From positions 11,833,863 through 11,897,862 of the forward strand of contig CM067299.1 in the NCBI GenBank assembly GCA_034231615.1: a stretch of DNA of 64,000 nt. Direction: 5' to 3'. The position numbers were made by a program, and so were the translations under genes. The stretch is from Meghimatium bilineatum (taxonomy: Eukaryota > Mollusca > Gastropoda > Stylommatophora > Philomycidae). Below the pieces are notes generated by a model that was not told the DNA's origin, did no database searches, and was given only the letters and a program-made list of their open reading frames with translations. Numbering within the stretch: the first letter of the stretch is position 1; each line of letters starts with the position of its first letter. Below are positions 11,236 to 22,654 of this stretch, one piece after another.

Positions 11236-11936
11236 TAAATCACATACATATACAGATAATAAATCACATACATATATAGATAATAAATCACATACATATA
11301 CAGATAATAAATCACATACATATACAGATAATAAATCACATACATATACAGATAATAAATCACATACATATATAGATAATAAATCACATACATATACAGA
11401 TAATAAATCACATACATATATATATACTAAATCACATACATATACAGATAATAAATCACATACATATATAGATAATAAATCACATACATATACAGATAAT
11501 AAATCACATACATATACAGATAATAAATCACATACATATACAGATAATAAATCACATACATATATAGATAATAAATCACATACATATACAGATAATAAAT
11601 CACATACATATATAGATAATAAATCACATACATATACAGATAATAAATCACATACATATACAGATAATAAATCACATACATATACAGATAATAAATCACA
11701 TACATATACAGATAATAAATCACATACATATACAGATAATAAATCACATACATATACAGATAATAAATCTCATACATATACAGATAATAAATCACATACA
11801 TATATAGATAATAAATCACATACATATACAGATAATAAATCACATACATATACAGATAATAAATCACATACATATACAGATAATAAATCACATACATATA
11901 CAGATAATAAATCACATACATATACAGATAATAAAT
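11015..11936. repeat. Minisatellite, 24-bp unit, ~38 copies
   Basis: The unit is aaatcacatacatatacagataat, with tatagataat variants and an AT tract at 11203-11234. The minus strand reads as an endless MYVIYYLY octapeptide because 24 is a multiple of three. Confidence 0.97.
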
Positions 11937-11989
11937 TGAGCTATATGTCTCAGATATATTTAAATGACATTCTTCCTCATCTCGTCAGC

Positions 11990-12125
11990 ATATACGGTCA
12001 CTTCATATTGTCGTCAGTTAGAAGTCTACTTGCTGTAAAATATAGCCAAGACCGACCAAGGAAACGCACTGAAATAATCAAAATCGGCCTTTCAGGTCAC
12101 GTTTATATTTTTTGTACACAGGTCT
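11990..12125 (-). mobile_element. MITE-related fragment
   Basis: The reverse complement contains gtgtacaaaaaatataaacg, tgacctgaaa and a ttggtc block like those at 22600-22640 and 23440-23500. The ends are unclear. Confidence 0.45.
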
Positions 12126-12129
12126 TTAT

Positions 12130-13225
12130 ATTACCAGTCGTGGGCTAGACAAGTAAAAGCGTATAGGGAAACCGTTTTCTGTATTACGTCAGAGCATAAC
12201 CCAGCTTAGATTTACCTTTTATCATCTAGAGCCGGATATGTTGTTTGAATCATTAGTATGTTTTCTTCTTCGCCTGGGTGCTTGCTACTGTTCTAAAGTG
12301 CGTATTGATAGTTAACAAGTTACGGTGTCGAGGCCAAGTTTTCCAAACATGATGCTCTCTGAACTAGTTGGCGGGCTAACAAATCTCTGTAAAATACGCA
12401 GACTTCATGGATTTTTTTCAGATGCTGAACTAATCCAACCCACGCAGATAACACTAGGATATTAATCAACAAAAACGCTGCCAAAAATTGAATAAAATCA
12501 AGATTTCTCGTGTTGTAACTGACAGAAATAATTTATCATAACAGCTGAAAGTAGCAGCATAGAACAGTGTAGCGAAATTATCTTATTAAATAATAAGCAT
12601 GTTCATTAATCTGTAAGTCGATATTCTAGAATTCATAGCTAAGAAATCATAATGAAGATTGTTCTTGAACAATTAAATAAGTGAAACAAAGAAATCGAAG
12701 AGGAGGACAAACTCGACGCAATATAACACCTCCAAAGATACCAACATTCTTCATAATTTCGCCCTAGAAATGGCCAATGCAGACTGTTTGGTCACCTTTA
12801 CTGATTAAGAATATCATACACAGATATGTGGATCCGGAACCCAGATTCCTGAACACATACTTCATGACTACACAACATACAAAGAGCAGAGAATGTGAAC
12901 CTGCCAGAGGATATAGGTTTGAGGCAAAAGCTACGGAGTAGCATCTTTGACTTGGTGAAGACAGTAGACTTCGCAGAGAAGACAATATAACATGGCCATA
13001 GATGTCGGACTCAGATGAGGAAGCATTTAAATATGTTTCTATTGCACGGGTGGTGTGTCTAGTGGGCCGTTGGTGAGACCCACAGACGCAACGGCATGCG
13101 TAAAACGTCAAGTTACGTAAAATCACAGGTTTTTAGAGCGTTCCACTTAGACAAGACGAACTATCACTAAAACTAGGGGGTTATGGTTGGTAAACAAGAA
13201 AACATACAAATTACACTATACAAAA
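12130..13225. other. Unique sequence, no gene seen
   Basis: The longest ORF is 120 codons on the minus strand (12764-13126), with no domain I recognise. No repeats seen. Confidence 0.4.
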
Positions 13226-13230
13226 CAATT

Positions 13231-13262
13231 TCAAAATTACAACCACAAGGTCTTTATCAAGA
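13231..13262 (-). other. Ribozyme-like dispersed motif, copy 1
   Basis: The minus strand reads cttgataaagacc, a short spacer and ggttgtaatt. It matches the better-preserved motif at 52970-53000 and 17590-17620. See the finding on the hammerhead-like core. Confidence 0.45.
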
Positions 13263-13329
13263 TACGCACAAAATATCAAACGTACAATTGTAGACTATCG
13301 GTGTTCTCGCAGGTTCGGTCGTGATGGGT

Positions 13330-14638
13330 TTGTGATTTGAGCCGCTCTACTCAATTGACCATCCAGCCAAGAATGTCTTATTTTTAACGTCAATTTTTTG
13401 TTTCAAAGTTGCTGAATATTTGTGAAGATCTGATGGAAAATTATCGTTCTGTGGATCACAATTTGGGAATTGTTTAGGAAATATTTTATGTCTGGTCTAA
13501 AAATAGGATGTGAGAGATTGGAAAAAAACACAATTATTTCCGAAACATTGTGATAGATTTAGTATAATAAGGAAACGTTGAACTTAACATGATTTAGTTT
13601 CAGAGTTAAATGTCTGTACCAGGAAGATAAACATGATGATGGTAGAGAATGTGGTGTCCATTAGTGGTTAAATATCTTATATGGAAATGTGGGAGTATGC
13701 ATTTTGAGGTCTAATGATTTTATTTAATGGATGATAAAGTCATTAGTCTAAAAAAAAAGTTCGGCGCTGTTATAGTCTGCACATTAAAGGTATTTAAGTG
13801 AAGTGTAGACAACTCATTGTTATTGCTTAATGTTTCAATAATGGATGAGTGTCATCACTACAAATTCCGTGCATTGGTTAATAATGTTTAATAGTAATAT
13901 TCAGTATGTAATAATTTTACTTTCTTGATTATAAACGGTTTTTAGAAAATGAATGTGGTTCGGACAGGTGCTGGATGTGACATTTCTCAAAGTGGACTTG
14001 GTTTTGATGATATGGGATATGTTAAGAAAGAAATATTCTAAATGTTAGTGGCAAGATTACATAAATGACAGACATATGAGAAAGGTGTACATATAATCTG
14101 AGATTTAAAAAAAGAGCAAACATAGTGGACGCAACTACGGATTAAGTCTTCACTGTGACCTTTGTTCTAGTATAGAGGTATTACCTAGCATCGTGATTAA
14201 TAGAATTTGTGGAATTTTTATTTAAGATTAAGGTATATTAATTGAAACGCATATTAATTTGAAATTCGTGTTTAGATTAGGGTTAGGAATTAGGGTTAAA
14301 ATCAGTTATACATTAAAAAATGAATTACTTATAAAAATGAATATTTAATTTGTAGTAACCGTAGATGCACAGTCCGGGGAAATCCATGACGTTTCTTAGT
14401 TAAAATTGTAAACAGTGTGCAATATATAGAACAGTGAAGATTTAAACCGTAATTTTACCAAATACAACTGCAGATCAAGTACAGAAGAAGAAAGTAATAA
14501 TTCCTACTAAATTAATATGGCTATAGCACAATAAAACAAATGGGAAGTAACAATGTTACTGGGATATTTTAATGTTTCTGGTGTTACATTATCAGGAAAA
14601 TTGTTATAACTCACTTTAATCAAGCTCTAAAAATGAAA
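13330..14638. other. Unique AT-rich sequence
   Basis: No gene recognised. Near 14277-14302 are degenerate telomere-like hexamers (ttagggttagg, ttagggtta), too few to call an interstitial telomere. Confidence 0.4.
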
Positions 14639-14639
14639 T

Positions 14640-14850
14640 AGCACTGTTATTCTAGAGTGTTATATTCTAATAATCTACACACATAAAATAGAGTAGCTCT
14701 GTTATTCAAGAGTGCTGCATTCTAACAATCTACACACACAAATGGAACAACTGTAATAGTCTAGAATGTTAGGCCTATATTCTAACAATCTACACACATA
14801 CACAAATGGAATAGCAATGTTAGTCTAGAATGTTAGACCTATATTCTAAC
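14640..14850. repeat. Minisatellite, ~55-65 bp unit (left part)
   Basis: Units contain gttatattctaacaatctac, acacataaaatagaatag and ctgttattctagagt. The array is split by the LINE A insertion at 14851-16074 and again by the element at 16125-16805. Fragments continue at 16075-16124 and 16806-16895. Confidence 0.85.
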
Positions 14851-16074
14851 ATTAAGAACAAGATAGACATGGAGGTCGGTGAAGAACAATTTGGTTTTAG
14901 GAAAAACAAAGGAACCAGAGAAGCTATACTGAGTATCCGGCTAGTGATAGATAAATATATAGAAGTCCAAAAAAAGTATCTATATTTGCTTCATAGACTA
15001 CAGTAAGGCCTTTGACAGAGTCCAACATGAAAAATTAATCAAATGTCTTCAAGAAATATGCATAGATGGAAAAGACATCAGAATGATTAGAAATATATTT
15101 TGGGAACAAACTGCATCAATAAGGTGTGAAAACAGCTACTCTCTATACATAGAAATAGAAAGAGGGGTAAGACAAGGATGCATTTTATCACCAAGCATAT
15201 TTAATATCTACACAGAGAATATCTTTAAAAATATAGAAGAAATACCAGGACTCAAGATCAATGGCAAAATAATAAACAACCTTAGATATGCAGATGACAC
15301 TGTTCTTTTAGCAGAAAGTGAACATGAACTACAAAGACTAATAGATCAAGTCAATAAATCAAGTAATGAATATGGACTATGAATATAAATATCTAAAAAA
15401 CAAAAACCCTGATAATCAGCAAAGACACAGAAGAACAGGAGGTAAACATAAACATACAGGGAGAGAAACTACAACAAGTAAAACAGTATCAATATCTTGG
15501 ACACATAGTCACAAATGATGGCAGATGTGAAACAGAAGTTAAAAGGAGAATAGGAATGGCTAAAAGTACCTTCAACGGCATGAGGAAATTATTACTATCT
15601 AAACAAATTACAAACAAGTTAAAAATGAGAATTATAAAATGCTACATCTATTCCATATTAATGTATGGATCAGAAACATGGACACTAAATACACAATTAG
15701 AAGACAAAATTGATGTCTTTGAGATGTGGGTATATTGAATAATAGGGAGAACATCATGGAAAGAGAAGAAAGCAAATAAAGAGGTGCTAAAGACACTTAA
15801 TATGAAGAAAGAACTACTAAGAGAAATAAAGATCAGGCAAATAAAATACTTTGGCCGCTTTAAAAGACACGACACCTTATTGAAGACCTTACTTGAGGGT
15901 AAAGTCAAAGGGAAGCGAGCAAGAGGTAGGCAGAGAAACAAGTGGGAGAGACAACATCACACGATGGACAGGCTACAGTCTAGCAGAGTGCACCACCAAG
16001 GCAAGAGACAGGAGATGTTGGAGATACGTTGCAGCCAACCTTCGATGCAGAGACGGCACATAATGATGATAATG
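14851..16074 (+). mobile_element. LINE family A, 5'-truncated copy with target duplication
   Basis: This is a 1.2 kb non-LTR retrotransposon fragment covering the reverse-transcriptase fingers/palm to the C-terminus. It lies between two copies of atattctaac (14841-14850 and 16075-16084), although the target is itself a repeat, so the duplication is suggestive only. Readable blocks are GEEQFGFRKNKGTREAI, then motif A FIDYSKAFDRV, motif B RGVRQGCILSPSIFN, motif C LRYADD and the tail GKRARGRQRNKWERQ. It ends in a GAT-rich tail (taatgatgataatgat). The frame is broken at a seven-A run (14969-14975), near 15380 and near 15738. A second copy is at 9921-10650. The peptide style is RTE-like; the clade is not proven. 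Confidence 0.9.
15083..15382 (+). pseudogene. Reverse-transcriptase palm fragment of LINE A
   Basis: The first Met is internal. The open frame really begins near 14975, just after the seven-A run, and contains motif A (FIDYSKAFDRV). In the 99 codons from 15083, motif B (GVRQGC, about residues 29-34) and motif C (YADD, residues 69-72) are intact. The frame stops at 15382, where two extra bases relative to the copy at 10090 shift out the rest. The protein would have acted as the polymerase for target-primed reverse transcription. As it stands it is a fragment without endonuclease, thumb or C-terminal region. Confidence 0.85.
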
Positions 16075-16078
16075 ATAT
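15556..16078 (+). pseudogene. C-terminal part of LINE A reverse transcriptase, broken
   Basis: Two open pieces cover it. The first, 15556-15738, includes SILMYGSETWTL, the conserved block after the thumb. The second, 15784-16083, includes IRQIKYFGRFKRHDTLLK and the basic tail. They are separated by an in-frame stop at 15736-15738. The opposite-strand ORF at 15648-15941 is a shadow. The last residues of the second piece are read from the GAT-rich tail and are not native. Confidence 0.8.
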
Positions 16079-16124
16079 TCTAACAATATACACACAAAAA
16101 TAGAATAGCTCCGTTATTCAAGAG
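16075..16124. repeat. Minisatellite fragment between two insertions
   Basis: attctaacaatatacacaca and agctccgttattcaagag continue the 14.6 kb array. Confidence 0.75.
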
Positions 16125-16805
16125 CAGTTCCCAAAATTTTTCGGGACACCGCCCACTTTGCTATTCACAAACTCTCCACCCAGGACAGTGCGTTGGATTT
16201 TCTCACTTCGATGCAAGTCTTCGAAATGCCATCTCCATCCCTCTTACATGGTTTTTCTACAAAATACCGCACTTGACAATGCATTTTGATATGTGCTGCC
16301 TGATGCGGCCGCCTCTCTATATCATAGCACAGATCGGCTCTGTTTGCCTCCACCTACCCACTGCCGCCCCTATTAAAACAGTCTTCCGCGATCAAGCCCT
16401 TTGATATTTTGCTGAAACATTGCCCCCACATGTAAAAGTTGTACAGTGTATGCTCGGAAAACACTATACACAGTTTCAGATAATGGTTTAAACATGAACA
16501 TTCGGAATAATTATTAAAGGATTGCATTATATTAGTAACAATCTTATTGTAGTAAATAAAACACGATCAAACATTTCGCAAAATCACGAAAATAATTAAT
16601 TCTACATATATATTATTATATATGTATATTATTATATGTATATATTATATATTATTATATATATTACATATATATCTTCTATAAGGATCAACTGACCGCT
16701 AGACCGCTTGAACGTCTGAATAGTTGCGTTCTGAGCCAAATATCACCCCCCCCCCAAAGACTTCAGCGCCCACTGGGGGATGTTACTGCCCACTATGAGA
16801 ACCTA
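16125..16805. mobile_element. Decayed hAT-like non-autonomous element
   Basis: The left end cagttcccaaaatttttcgg and right end region (cactatgagaac) resemble hAT termini. The element sits inside the ~60-bp minisatellite, which resumes at 16806. I do not see a clean 8-bp target duplication. An internal 62-codon minus ORF (16165-16353) has no known domain. AT-rich tract at 16604-16672. Confidence 0.45.
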
Positions 16806-16895
16806 GATTATAAAATGTTATATTCTAACAATCTAAACACAAATAAAATAGCTATGTTATTCTAGAGCGTTATATTCTAACAATCTACACATAAA
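16806..16895. repeat. Minisatellite, right part of the 14.6 kb array
   Basis: Two units with gttatattctaacaatct and ttattctagagcgttat. Confidence 0.8.
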
Positions 16896-16899
16896 ATAT

Positions 16900-17510
16900 T
16901 CACGCAAGATTTGAAGTAATGACAAACAAATGACCTTAGACATTCAGAAACATGATGACAGCCTAGAAAAGTTTATGAAGTTCCTAACGTTATTATAACA
17001 GAACAAACTACTTCTGGCATTTGATTTTTGCTCATCCTACGCTCAGATCTCAGGCCGCTAAAATAGACACGGGTGCTCTCTGTTGAAGCTCAGTAATTGG
17101 CCGGAATGTGAACCGCCATCGCGTGCATGCAATCTATTTGTGTGTAACGCGAAACAACGGTAAATTACTCTTTGTATCTGGAGTTAACGAGACGCGTCAC
17201 GTGCTTACATACAACTGAGCCGAAATCATTATTGAAGCGTCCATCCTAGCTGAACTTCAAAACACGAGAGCTGGAGACAGCAGGAGTCTATTTAGCCCTC
17301 GACCACTTGCTCAATTTTTGAAATATTTTTATTGATATAACACAACTATAGTGATGGCATATCGATATAAAATAACGTCTCGTTTGACACCAAAAAGCAA
17401 ACCAGATTTGATTAGCTGTTGCACACCTTTCATATCATCCTCTACATGTATCATCGTACTTACGTAGGAAACAGGTAATGAGTCTTGCTGAACGACGAAT
17501 AACACACTAT
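16900..17510. other. Unique sequence
   Basis: No gene or repeat recognised. Confidence 0.4.
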
Positions 17511-17514
17511 CACT

Positions 17515-17790
17515 GTCGGATGCTCACGTGAAATAATATACACAAAAATACACAGGATATAATCATACAAATAACACACAGGATATAATCAACGTTTCTA
17601 CCAAAAAGGCCTTTATCAAGATAAGCACATACAATCAAAAGACGATGTGTAGAATTGTGATCATGTGTGATTAGCAAAACAACAATACAAACGTTCACGT
17701 AATAATGTCGATTTGCGTGTGTTATGTGTAATTTGCACATCTTCATTATTTTGTTTGACGTTTCGCTTGTTGGATTACATGTTTTCCTCA
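17515..17790 (-). mobile_element. Putative Penelope-like element fragment with ribozyme-like motif
   Basis: At 17590-17620 the minus strand reads cttgataaaggcc, tttttggta, gaaacgttg. About 120 bp away on the plus strand is gacgtttcgcttgttggatt (17759-17778), which also occurs, slightly changed, downstream of the motif at 40870-41000. This shared two-part arrangement shows a dispersed element. The Penelope link rests on general knowledge that such elements carry hammerhead motifs in their terminal repeats. No GIY-YIG or RT coding is present here. Confidence 0.45.
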
Positions 17791-17799
17791 TTTATTTCC

Positions 17800-18280
17800 T
17801 CGTATCGATGTTGCATCATCTACAGACTTACAAACATTAATCCTATTAGACTTTACTTCTAAATCCTGGTCTTTCTTGGTGTCTAAAAGAAACATCATCG
17901 TTTTAAAACAGGTATTTGTGAGACTGCGTTCTTCTATCACTGAACTGGTAATATAACCTGCTGTATTCTACTATTATTTAGATTGGTCATACTAAAGTTG
18001 AGGCTCAACATATTTTCTCACTAGAGAGTGCAGAGGTGTATTTGTGACTGTGTGATTAAGACCGCATGCCCTCGCTTCCGCCACGGCATGTGCAGGGTTT
18101 TACTTTATCCTTCGGCAGAAAAAAAAAAATCCTGTCATTACTGTAAATCGAACCCTTGATTACAAAGGACAAGACAGATAGTTTACTACGTGAGAATTGA
18201 GATGCCTAACAAAAGAAGCAAACAGAACAGGAACAGATCTTGTGAGAAATGACACTACAAGAACTGTTGGAACACCATCA
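17800..18280. other. Unique sequence
   Basis: Nothing recognised except an A-run at 18120-18130. Confidence 0.35.
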
Positions 18281-18284
18281 GTGG

Positions 18285-18560
18285 TCAAATGTATTGAAAA
18301 TCAAGGATTTAAATGGTTTGGCCACCTAATAGAATGAACCCTTATTGACCAGAAGCAAGCGAATACGACATGAACATTGCAATATTAAGATACAGAAGAA
18401 GACCAAGAAATATGTGGATTGAAGGAGTTACCAACATTCTGACACGGCACAGTATTATGTGGAATCAAGCAACAAAACATGCAACAGCTCGAAAACCGAT
18501 CGTCATTCAATCCTGCGACACCTAACAGCTAAAGCAGAGAAAAAATAGATAGATAGAACC
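18285..18560 (+). mobile_element. LINE 3' end fragment (another family)
   Basis: Broken frames read KWFGHLIE, then RRRPRNMWIEGV and NILTRHS, the FGH-(L/V)-x-R ... RRRPR-x-W pattern of non-LTR reverse-transcriptase tails. It ends in a short (GATA)n tail (18544-18556). Several stops and shifts make it a relic. Confidence 0.65.
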
Positions 18561-18564
18561 CTGG

Positions 18565-19120
18565 ATCCTATCACTGTGAGAGCAGCGCTCTAATAACTCA
18601 TTCATTTATTCAATTCCCAAATTCGTTTTTATCATTATCAAACTAAATTTAATATTTGTGTCTGCTTTAATTTTTATGATATGTTTCTCATTGCAAATCA
18701 GCAAGCAATGATTCATTATTATTACCTTGCCGTCGGGTGTTACCCATCTGTGTCCAGAGCAACGATATTCTATACCATCTGCTGCTTATTGCATAGTTAT
18801 CCAACACCTTTATATGCCTCACTTTGTATTATTATTATTATTATTATTATTAAAATAAAAAGTACTTCTGATGATGCGTTATTCACCTTTCAACAGCGGA
18901 TGTTAGTTCATGTTCGTGATATCCGAGCTTTACATCCATCAAACGTGTTAAATACAGGTGTATGTTCGGCGAAACACAGCATCTGAGGTTTAGTACAAGA
19001 GTCATTGACTTCGTATACACCGACAAGGGGCTTGTTCTAAAGACGGTTCATATATGATTTACGGTGTTAAGATTCGCCATTATTGTCTTATTTAATAGTG
19101 TTCAGATTTGTCAATATTGA
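18565..19120. other. Unique sequence with (ATT)n
   Basis: A pure ATT run lies at about 18828-18853. The 101-codon ORF crossing it (18681-18986) has Ile runs from the microsatellite and no domain. Confidence 0.5.
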
Positions 19121-19124
19121 GTTA

Positions 19125-19680
19125 TATATTACTTTTGGATTCATCAGTAGTTAGTTATGTATAAAAGTTAGTTAGTATTGAGATTCGATAGTAGAGTGTG
19201 GTACTGATGTTGAGATTCGATATTAGAGTGGGGTAATGATGTCGAGATTCGATATTAGTATGTGGTAATGATGTTGAGATTCAATATTAGAGTGTGGTAC
19301 TGATGTTGAGATTCGATAGTAGAGTGTGGTACTGATGTTGAGATTCGATATTAGAGTGTGGAAATTATGTCGAGATTCAATATTAGAGTGTGCTACTGAT
19401 GTCGAAATTCGATATTAGAGTATGGAAATTATGTCGAGATTCGATATTAGAGTGTGGTACTGATGTTGAGATTCGATATTAGAGTGGGGTAATGATGTCG
19501 AGATTCGATATTAGAATGTGGTAATGATGTTGAGATTCTATATTAGAGTGTGGTACTGATGTTGATATTCGATATTAGCGTGCGGTAATGATGTTCAGAT
19601 TCGGTATTAGAGTGTGGTACTGATGTTCAGATTCGATATTCGAGTGTGGTACTAATGTTGAGATTCGTCAATAGTGATTT
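19125..19680. repeat. Minisatellite, ~32-bp unit, ~16 copies
   Basis: The unit contains gatgttgagattcgatatta and gagtgtggtactg, with moderate divergence. Confidence 0.93.
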
Positions 19681-19859
19681 GTATTGGTGTCGAGTTTCAT
19701 CAGTATTGAAATGAACTGATGTTGCGATTCACCACAAGAGAGTTGCACTTGTGTTAATATTTGTTATTAGGGGGTCGTACAAGAGCTTCCTCACCAGGGA
19801 ATTGCACTTGTTTTGCTCTCCGACACAAAGGAGATGCTCTTGTGATCAAATACGCCATT

Positions 19860-20168
19860 AGTGAGCTGCACCAGTGTTCAGTTTCGTCACTCATGTTCAT
19901 ATTCCTCGTTAAGGAGTTGCACCAGTGTTCAGTTTCGTCACTCATGTTCATATTCCTCGTTAAGGAGTTGCACCAGTGTTCAGTTTCGTCACTCATGTTC
20001 ATATTCCTCGTTAGTGAGTTGCACCAGTGTTCAGTTTCGTCACTCATGTTCATATTCCTCGTTAAGGAGTTGCACCAGTGTTCAGTTTCGTCACTCATGT
20101 TCATATTCCTCGTTAGTGAGTTGCACCAGTGTTCAGTTTCGTCACTCATGTTCATGTTGTTCATTAGG
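19860..20168. repeat. Minisatellite, 51-bp unit, 6 copies
   Basis: A unit of exactly 51 bp (from gagttgcaccagtgttcagt) repeats almost perfectly. Because 51 is a multiple of three, ORFs of 112-139 codons are open in two plus frames and one minus frame at once. That marks them as repeat artefacts. Confidence 0.95.
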
Positions 20169-20169
20169 G

Positions 20170-20420
20170 AGTTGTACTAGTTTTGAGATTTTTCATTAAA
20201 TGATTGAAGAGTTGCACTCATTTTGTGAATAGTCTCTAAGCCATTGCACAGGTGTTGAGTCATCATTAGGGAGCTGTACTTGTGTTAAGATTGGTCCTAT
20301 GGAGCTGTACTAGTGTTAAGATTGGTCGTTGTGAAGTTGTACTAGTATTAAGATTGGTCGCTATAGAGTTGTACTAGTGTTAAGATTTGTCGCTATGGAG
20401 TCGTACTAGTGTTACGATTG
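20170..20420. repeat. Decayed tail of the 51-bp array family, ~33-bp units
   Basis: gagttgtactagtgttaaga with ttggtcgctatg repeats about six times. 19690-19860 holds similarly decayed units on the other side of the homogeneous array. Confidence 0.75.
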
Positions 20421-20700
20421 TTTGGATGGTTGGTTGCTGATTCAGCGGTCCATGGGCTCATGCCCTTTGACCGAATGCCATTGTGTGATATATGCATGTT
20501 TTTGTGAGCTATTGTTTTGTTCCAAACAATGTATTTCATTTATCTGGGCCTGGAGGGAGAAGCATTTTCCTGATGTCATCCAGCACTGGGTATTCAAAAA
20601 GGTGGTGGTCAACAGTTTCGTATGGATGAGTGCACATCCGTCACCCTGGAATGTGTTGTGGGTGTATTCTGTTCAGTTGATTGTTCAGGTTAACATTGAC
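20420..20700 (-). mobile_element. LINE C-terminal fragment, zinc-binding tail type
   Basis: The minus strand reads CTHPYETVDHHLFEYPVLDD then IRKMLLPPGPD and KTCIYHTMAFGQRA, with two stops. The pattern C-x-H-x3-ETVDHHLFxCP-x4-R is the C-terminal zinc-binding segment after the RNase H region in Jockey/I-type LINEs. The last cysteine of FEC is Tyr here. The plus-strand ORF at 20422-20787 is its shadow. Confidence 0.7.
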
Positions 20701-20704
20701 CGCT

Positions 20705-21100
20705 ATGTAGTTACACAAGTCTTGAAATTAGTCACTAGAACATTGCATAGATGTATTGATATTTCTCACTGTCTTCTCTTTTCATAAAATGTACCAAAAA
20801 ATCCTACCATTTGTAATGCGATTAATAAAACATATAAGAATTGCTTACAGACAACAGCAGTTCTTTAGTTCTGCAATGAGTGTGTGTTTATGTGTTTCTC
20901 TTCCAAGAAATTAAGAGCAATGGATCTGTTATATCCTTTTGTGGAAGTATATGATTTCTCCAGAGCTGTGTTTCATAAATATGTGTCTTCAAATCACAAC
21001 AGCATTAATCCTTTAAGAACTAGCCGTTCACTTAGAGGGAGTTAAAACATGTGTATATTAGGTTCTGTCCGTCTTCGGAGAGAACTTAATTAATATACAC
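20705..21100. other. Unique sequence
   Basis: Nothing recognised. Confidence 0.35.
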
Positions 21101-21104
21101 AATA

Positions 21105-21372
21105 TAGTGAACACAATATAGTGAACACATATAGTGAACACATATAGTGAACACATATAGTGAACACATATAGTGAGTAAATATAATACGTAAGTATAGT
21201 TAGTATATATGTTGAGTAAATATAGTGTGTAAATATAGTGTGTAAATATAGTGTGTAAAAATAGTGTGTAAATATAGGGTGTAAATATAGTGAATAAATA
21301 TAGTGAATAAATATAGTGTGTAAATGTAGCGAGTAAATATAGTATGTACATATAGTGTGTAAATATTGTGAG
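21105..21372. repeat. Minisatellite, ~12-bp TATAGTGTGTAAA unit
   Basis: Units of acatatagtgaac shift into aaatatagtgtgt. Open minus-strand ORF is repeat-derived. Confidence 0.9.
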
Positions 21373-21387
21373 TAATCAAATTCTCAC

Positions 21388-21555
21388 TTCTTCTTCTTCA
21401 ACTTTCATTCTCAAACTCCCGCTGGATCTCCCTTACAGCAGGACCATGATCCTACTAGATTTCCAGCAGGATGTATTCGAGAGAATGGAAATGCATTGTG
21501 TCGCCGTTTTATTTCCGCCAATGGCCCGACACATCTGTCTTCAGCGGGAAATTCT
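21388..21555 (-). mobile_element. GAA-tailed dispersed repeat, copy 2
   Basis: The reverse complement matches 9086-9255 and 39033-39203, from ctgaagacagatgtgtcg to the (GAA)n tail at 21388-21396. Confidence 0.85.
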
Positions 21556-21689
21556 CACTATTACACGCATGTCATCTACTCGGATTTTACTGTTATTTAT
21601 TGATTGATCTCTTGTGCCAATATTGATCAATTTAAACTTTTCAACAATGTTAAATGTATAGATGTTCACATTATATGTTTTAAATATGT

Positions 21690-22075
21690 TACATATGTGT
21701 GTACATGATCTGCCTTGTTATATATATGTGTACATGATCTGCCTTGTTATATATATGTGTACATGATCTGCCTTGTTATATATATGTGTACATGATCTGC
21801 CTTGTTATATATGTGTGTGTACATGCTCTGCCTTGTTATATATATGTGTAAATGATCTGCCTTGTTATATATATGTGTACATGATCTGCCTTGTTATATA
21901 TATGTGTACATGATCTGCCTTGTTATATATATGTGTACATGATCTGCCTTGTTATATATGTGTGTGTACATGCTCTGCCTTGTTATATATATGTGTACAT
22001 GATCTGCCTTGTTATATATATGTGTACATGATCAGCCTTGTTATATATATGTGTACATGATCTGCCTTGCACTTG
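21690..22075. repeat. Minisatellite, 29-bp unit, ~13 copies
   Basis: The unit tgtgtacatgatctgccttg plus ttatatata repeats with few changes. A variant unit (tgtgtgtgtacatgctctgc) recurs at 21810 and 21958, hinting at a five-unit higher-order duplication of about 148 bp. Confidence 0.95.
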
Positions 22076-22079
22076 TAAA

Positions 22080-22470
22080 ATGCTGTGTTATGTAATGTGA
22101 GAAGAGTCGCTACATGTAGTCACAAGTGTTCTAAGTTTGTTACTTTTGTGTACAGCAAGGTCAGATAACGAGTCAGACCTGACACTTGAACTTCAGATAT
22201 TCAATCTTGTGGAATTATCCTTCTAAATTGGCTTATTTTGGCTTTTTACCGTGATTTTAATTGGTCATTTTGTGTACACAGTAGACTAAGTTGAGATAGA
22301 AGGTAAGCTGATTGCTCTATTTCAAATGTTAGCGACCCAAAGGTATGTTGAAATCAGATGTGTAAGGATGAAATCTGCAGATACCGTAGGCTCATTGTAA
22401 GGCCGAAAGTAGCGCATACCACATCCACACTGTTTAAAAGACTTACAATTACGTAGAGAATTGACTTATT
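22080..22470. other. Unique sequence
   Basis: 22190-22290 contains gattttaattggtcattttg, similar in reverse to 31840-31870; possible MITE remains. Confidence 0.35.
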
Positions 22471-22474
22471 TCGA

Positions 22475-22650
22475 GTTAATCTGTTGAATCGCCAGTATTT
22501 TACCGGGAACAAAATAGTCGAAAATAATAACAATAATGTAACTTGTAATGCATGTCATAAATGCGATTAGGAATGTTTTATGTATGACCAGGCTCCAGTA
22601 AAGACATGTGTACAGAAAGTAAACGTGACCTGAAATGCAGATTTTATATT
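22475..22650 (+). mobile_element. Dispersed repeat D / MITE end, copy 1
   Basis: agttaatctgttgaatcgcc, agtattttaccggga, gcatgtcataaatgcgatta and ccaggct.cagtaaagacat are shared with 23306-23480. Confidence 0.85.
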
Positions 22651-22654
22651 AGTT

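Noticed and set aside
11235-11921. Long MYVIYYLY repeat ORFs
   Set aside because: Pure consequence of a 24-bp AT-rich satellite with no stop in that frame.
11015-11936. CRISPR-like regular repeat array
   Set aside because: Units are contiguous with no unique spacers, and the sequence is eukaryotic; it is a tandem minisatellite.
14277-14302. Interstitial telomere repeat
   Set aside because: Only two or three imperfect TTAGGG-like hexamers; expected by chance in this composition.
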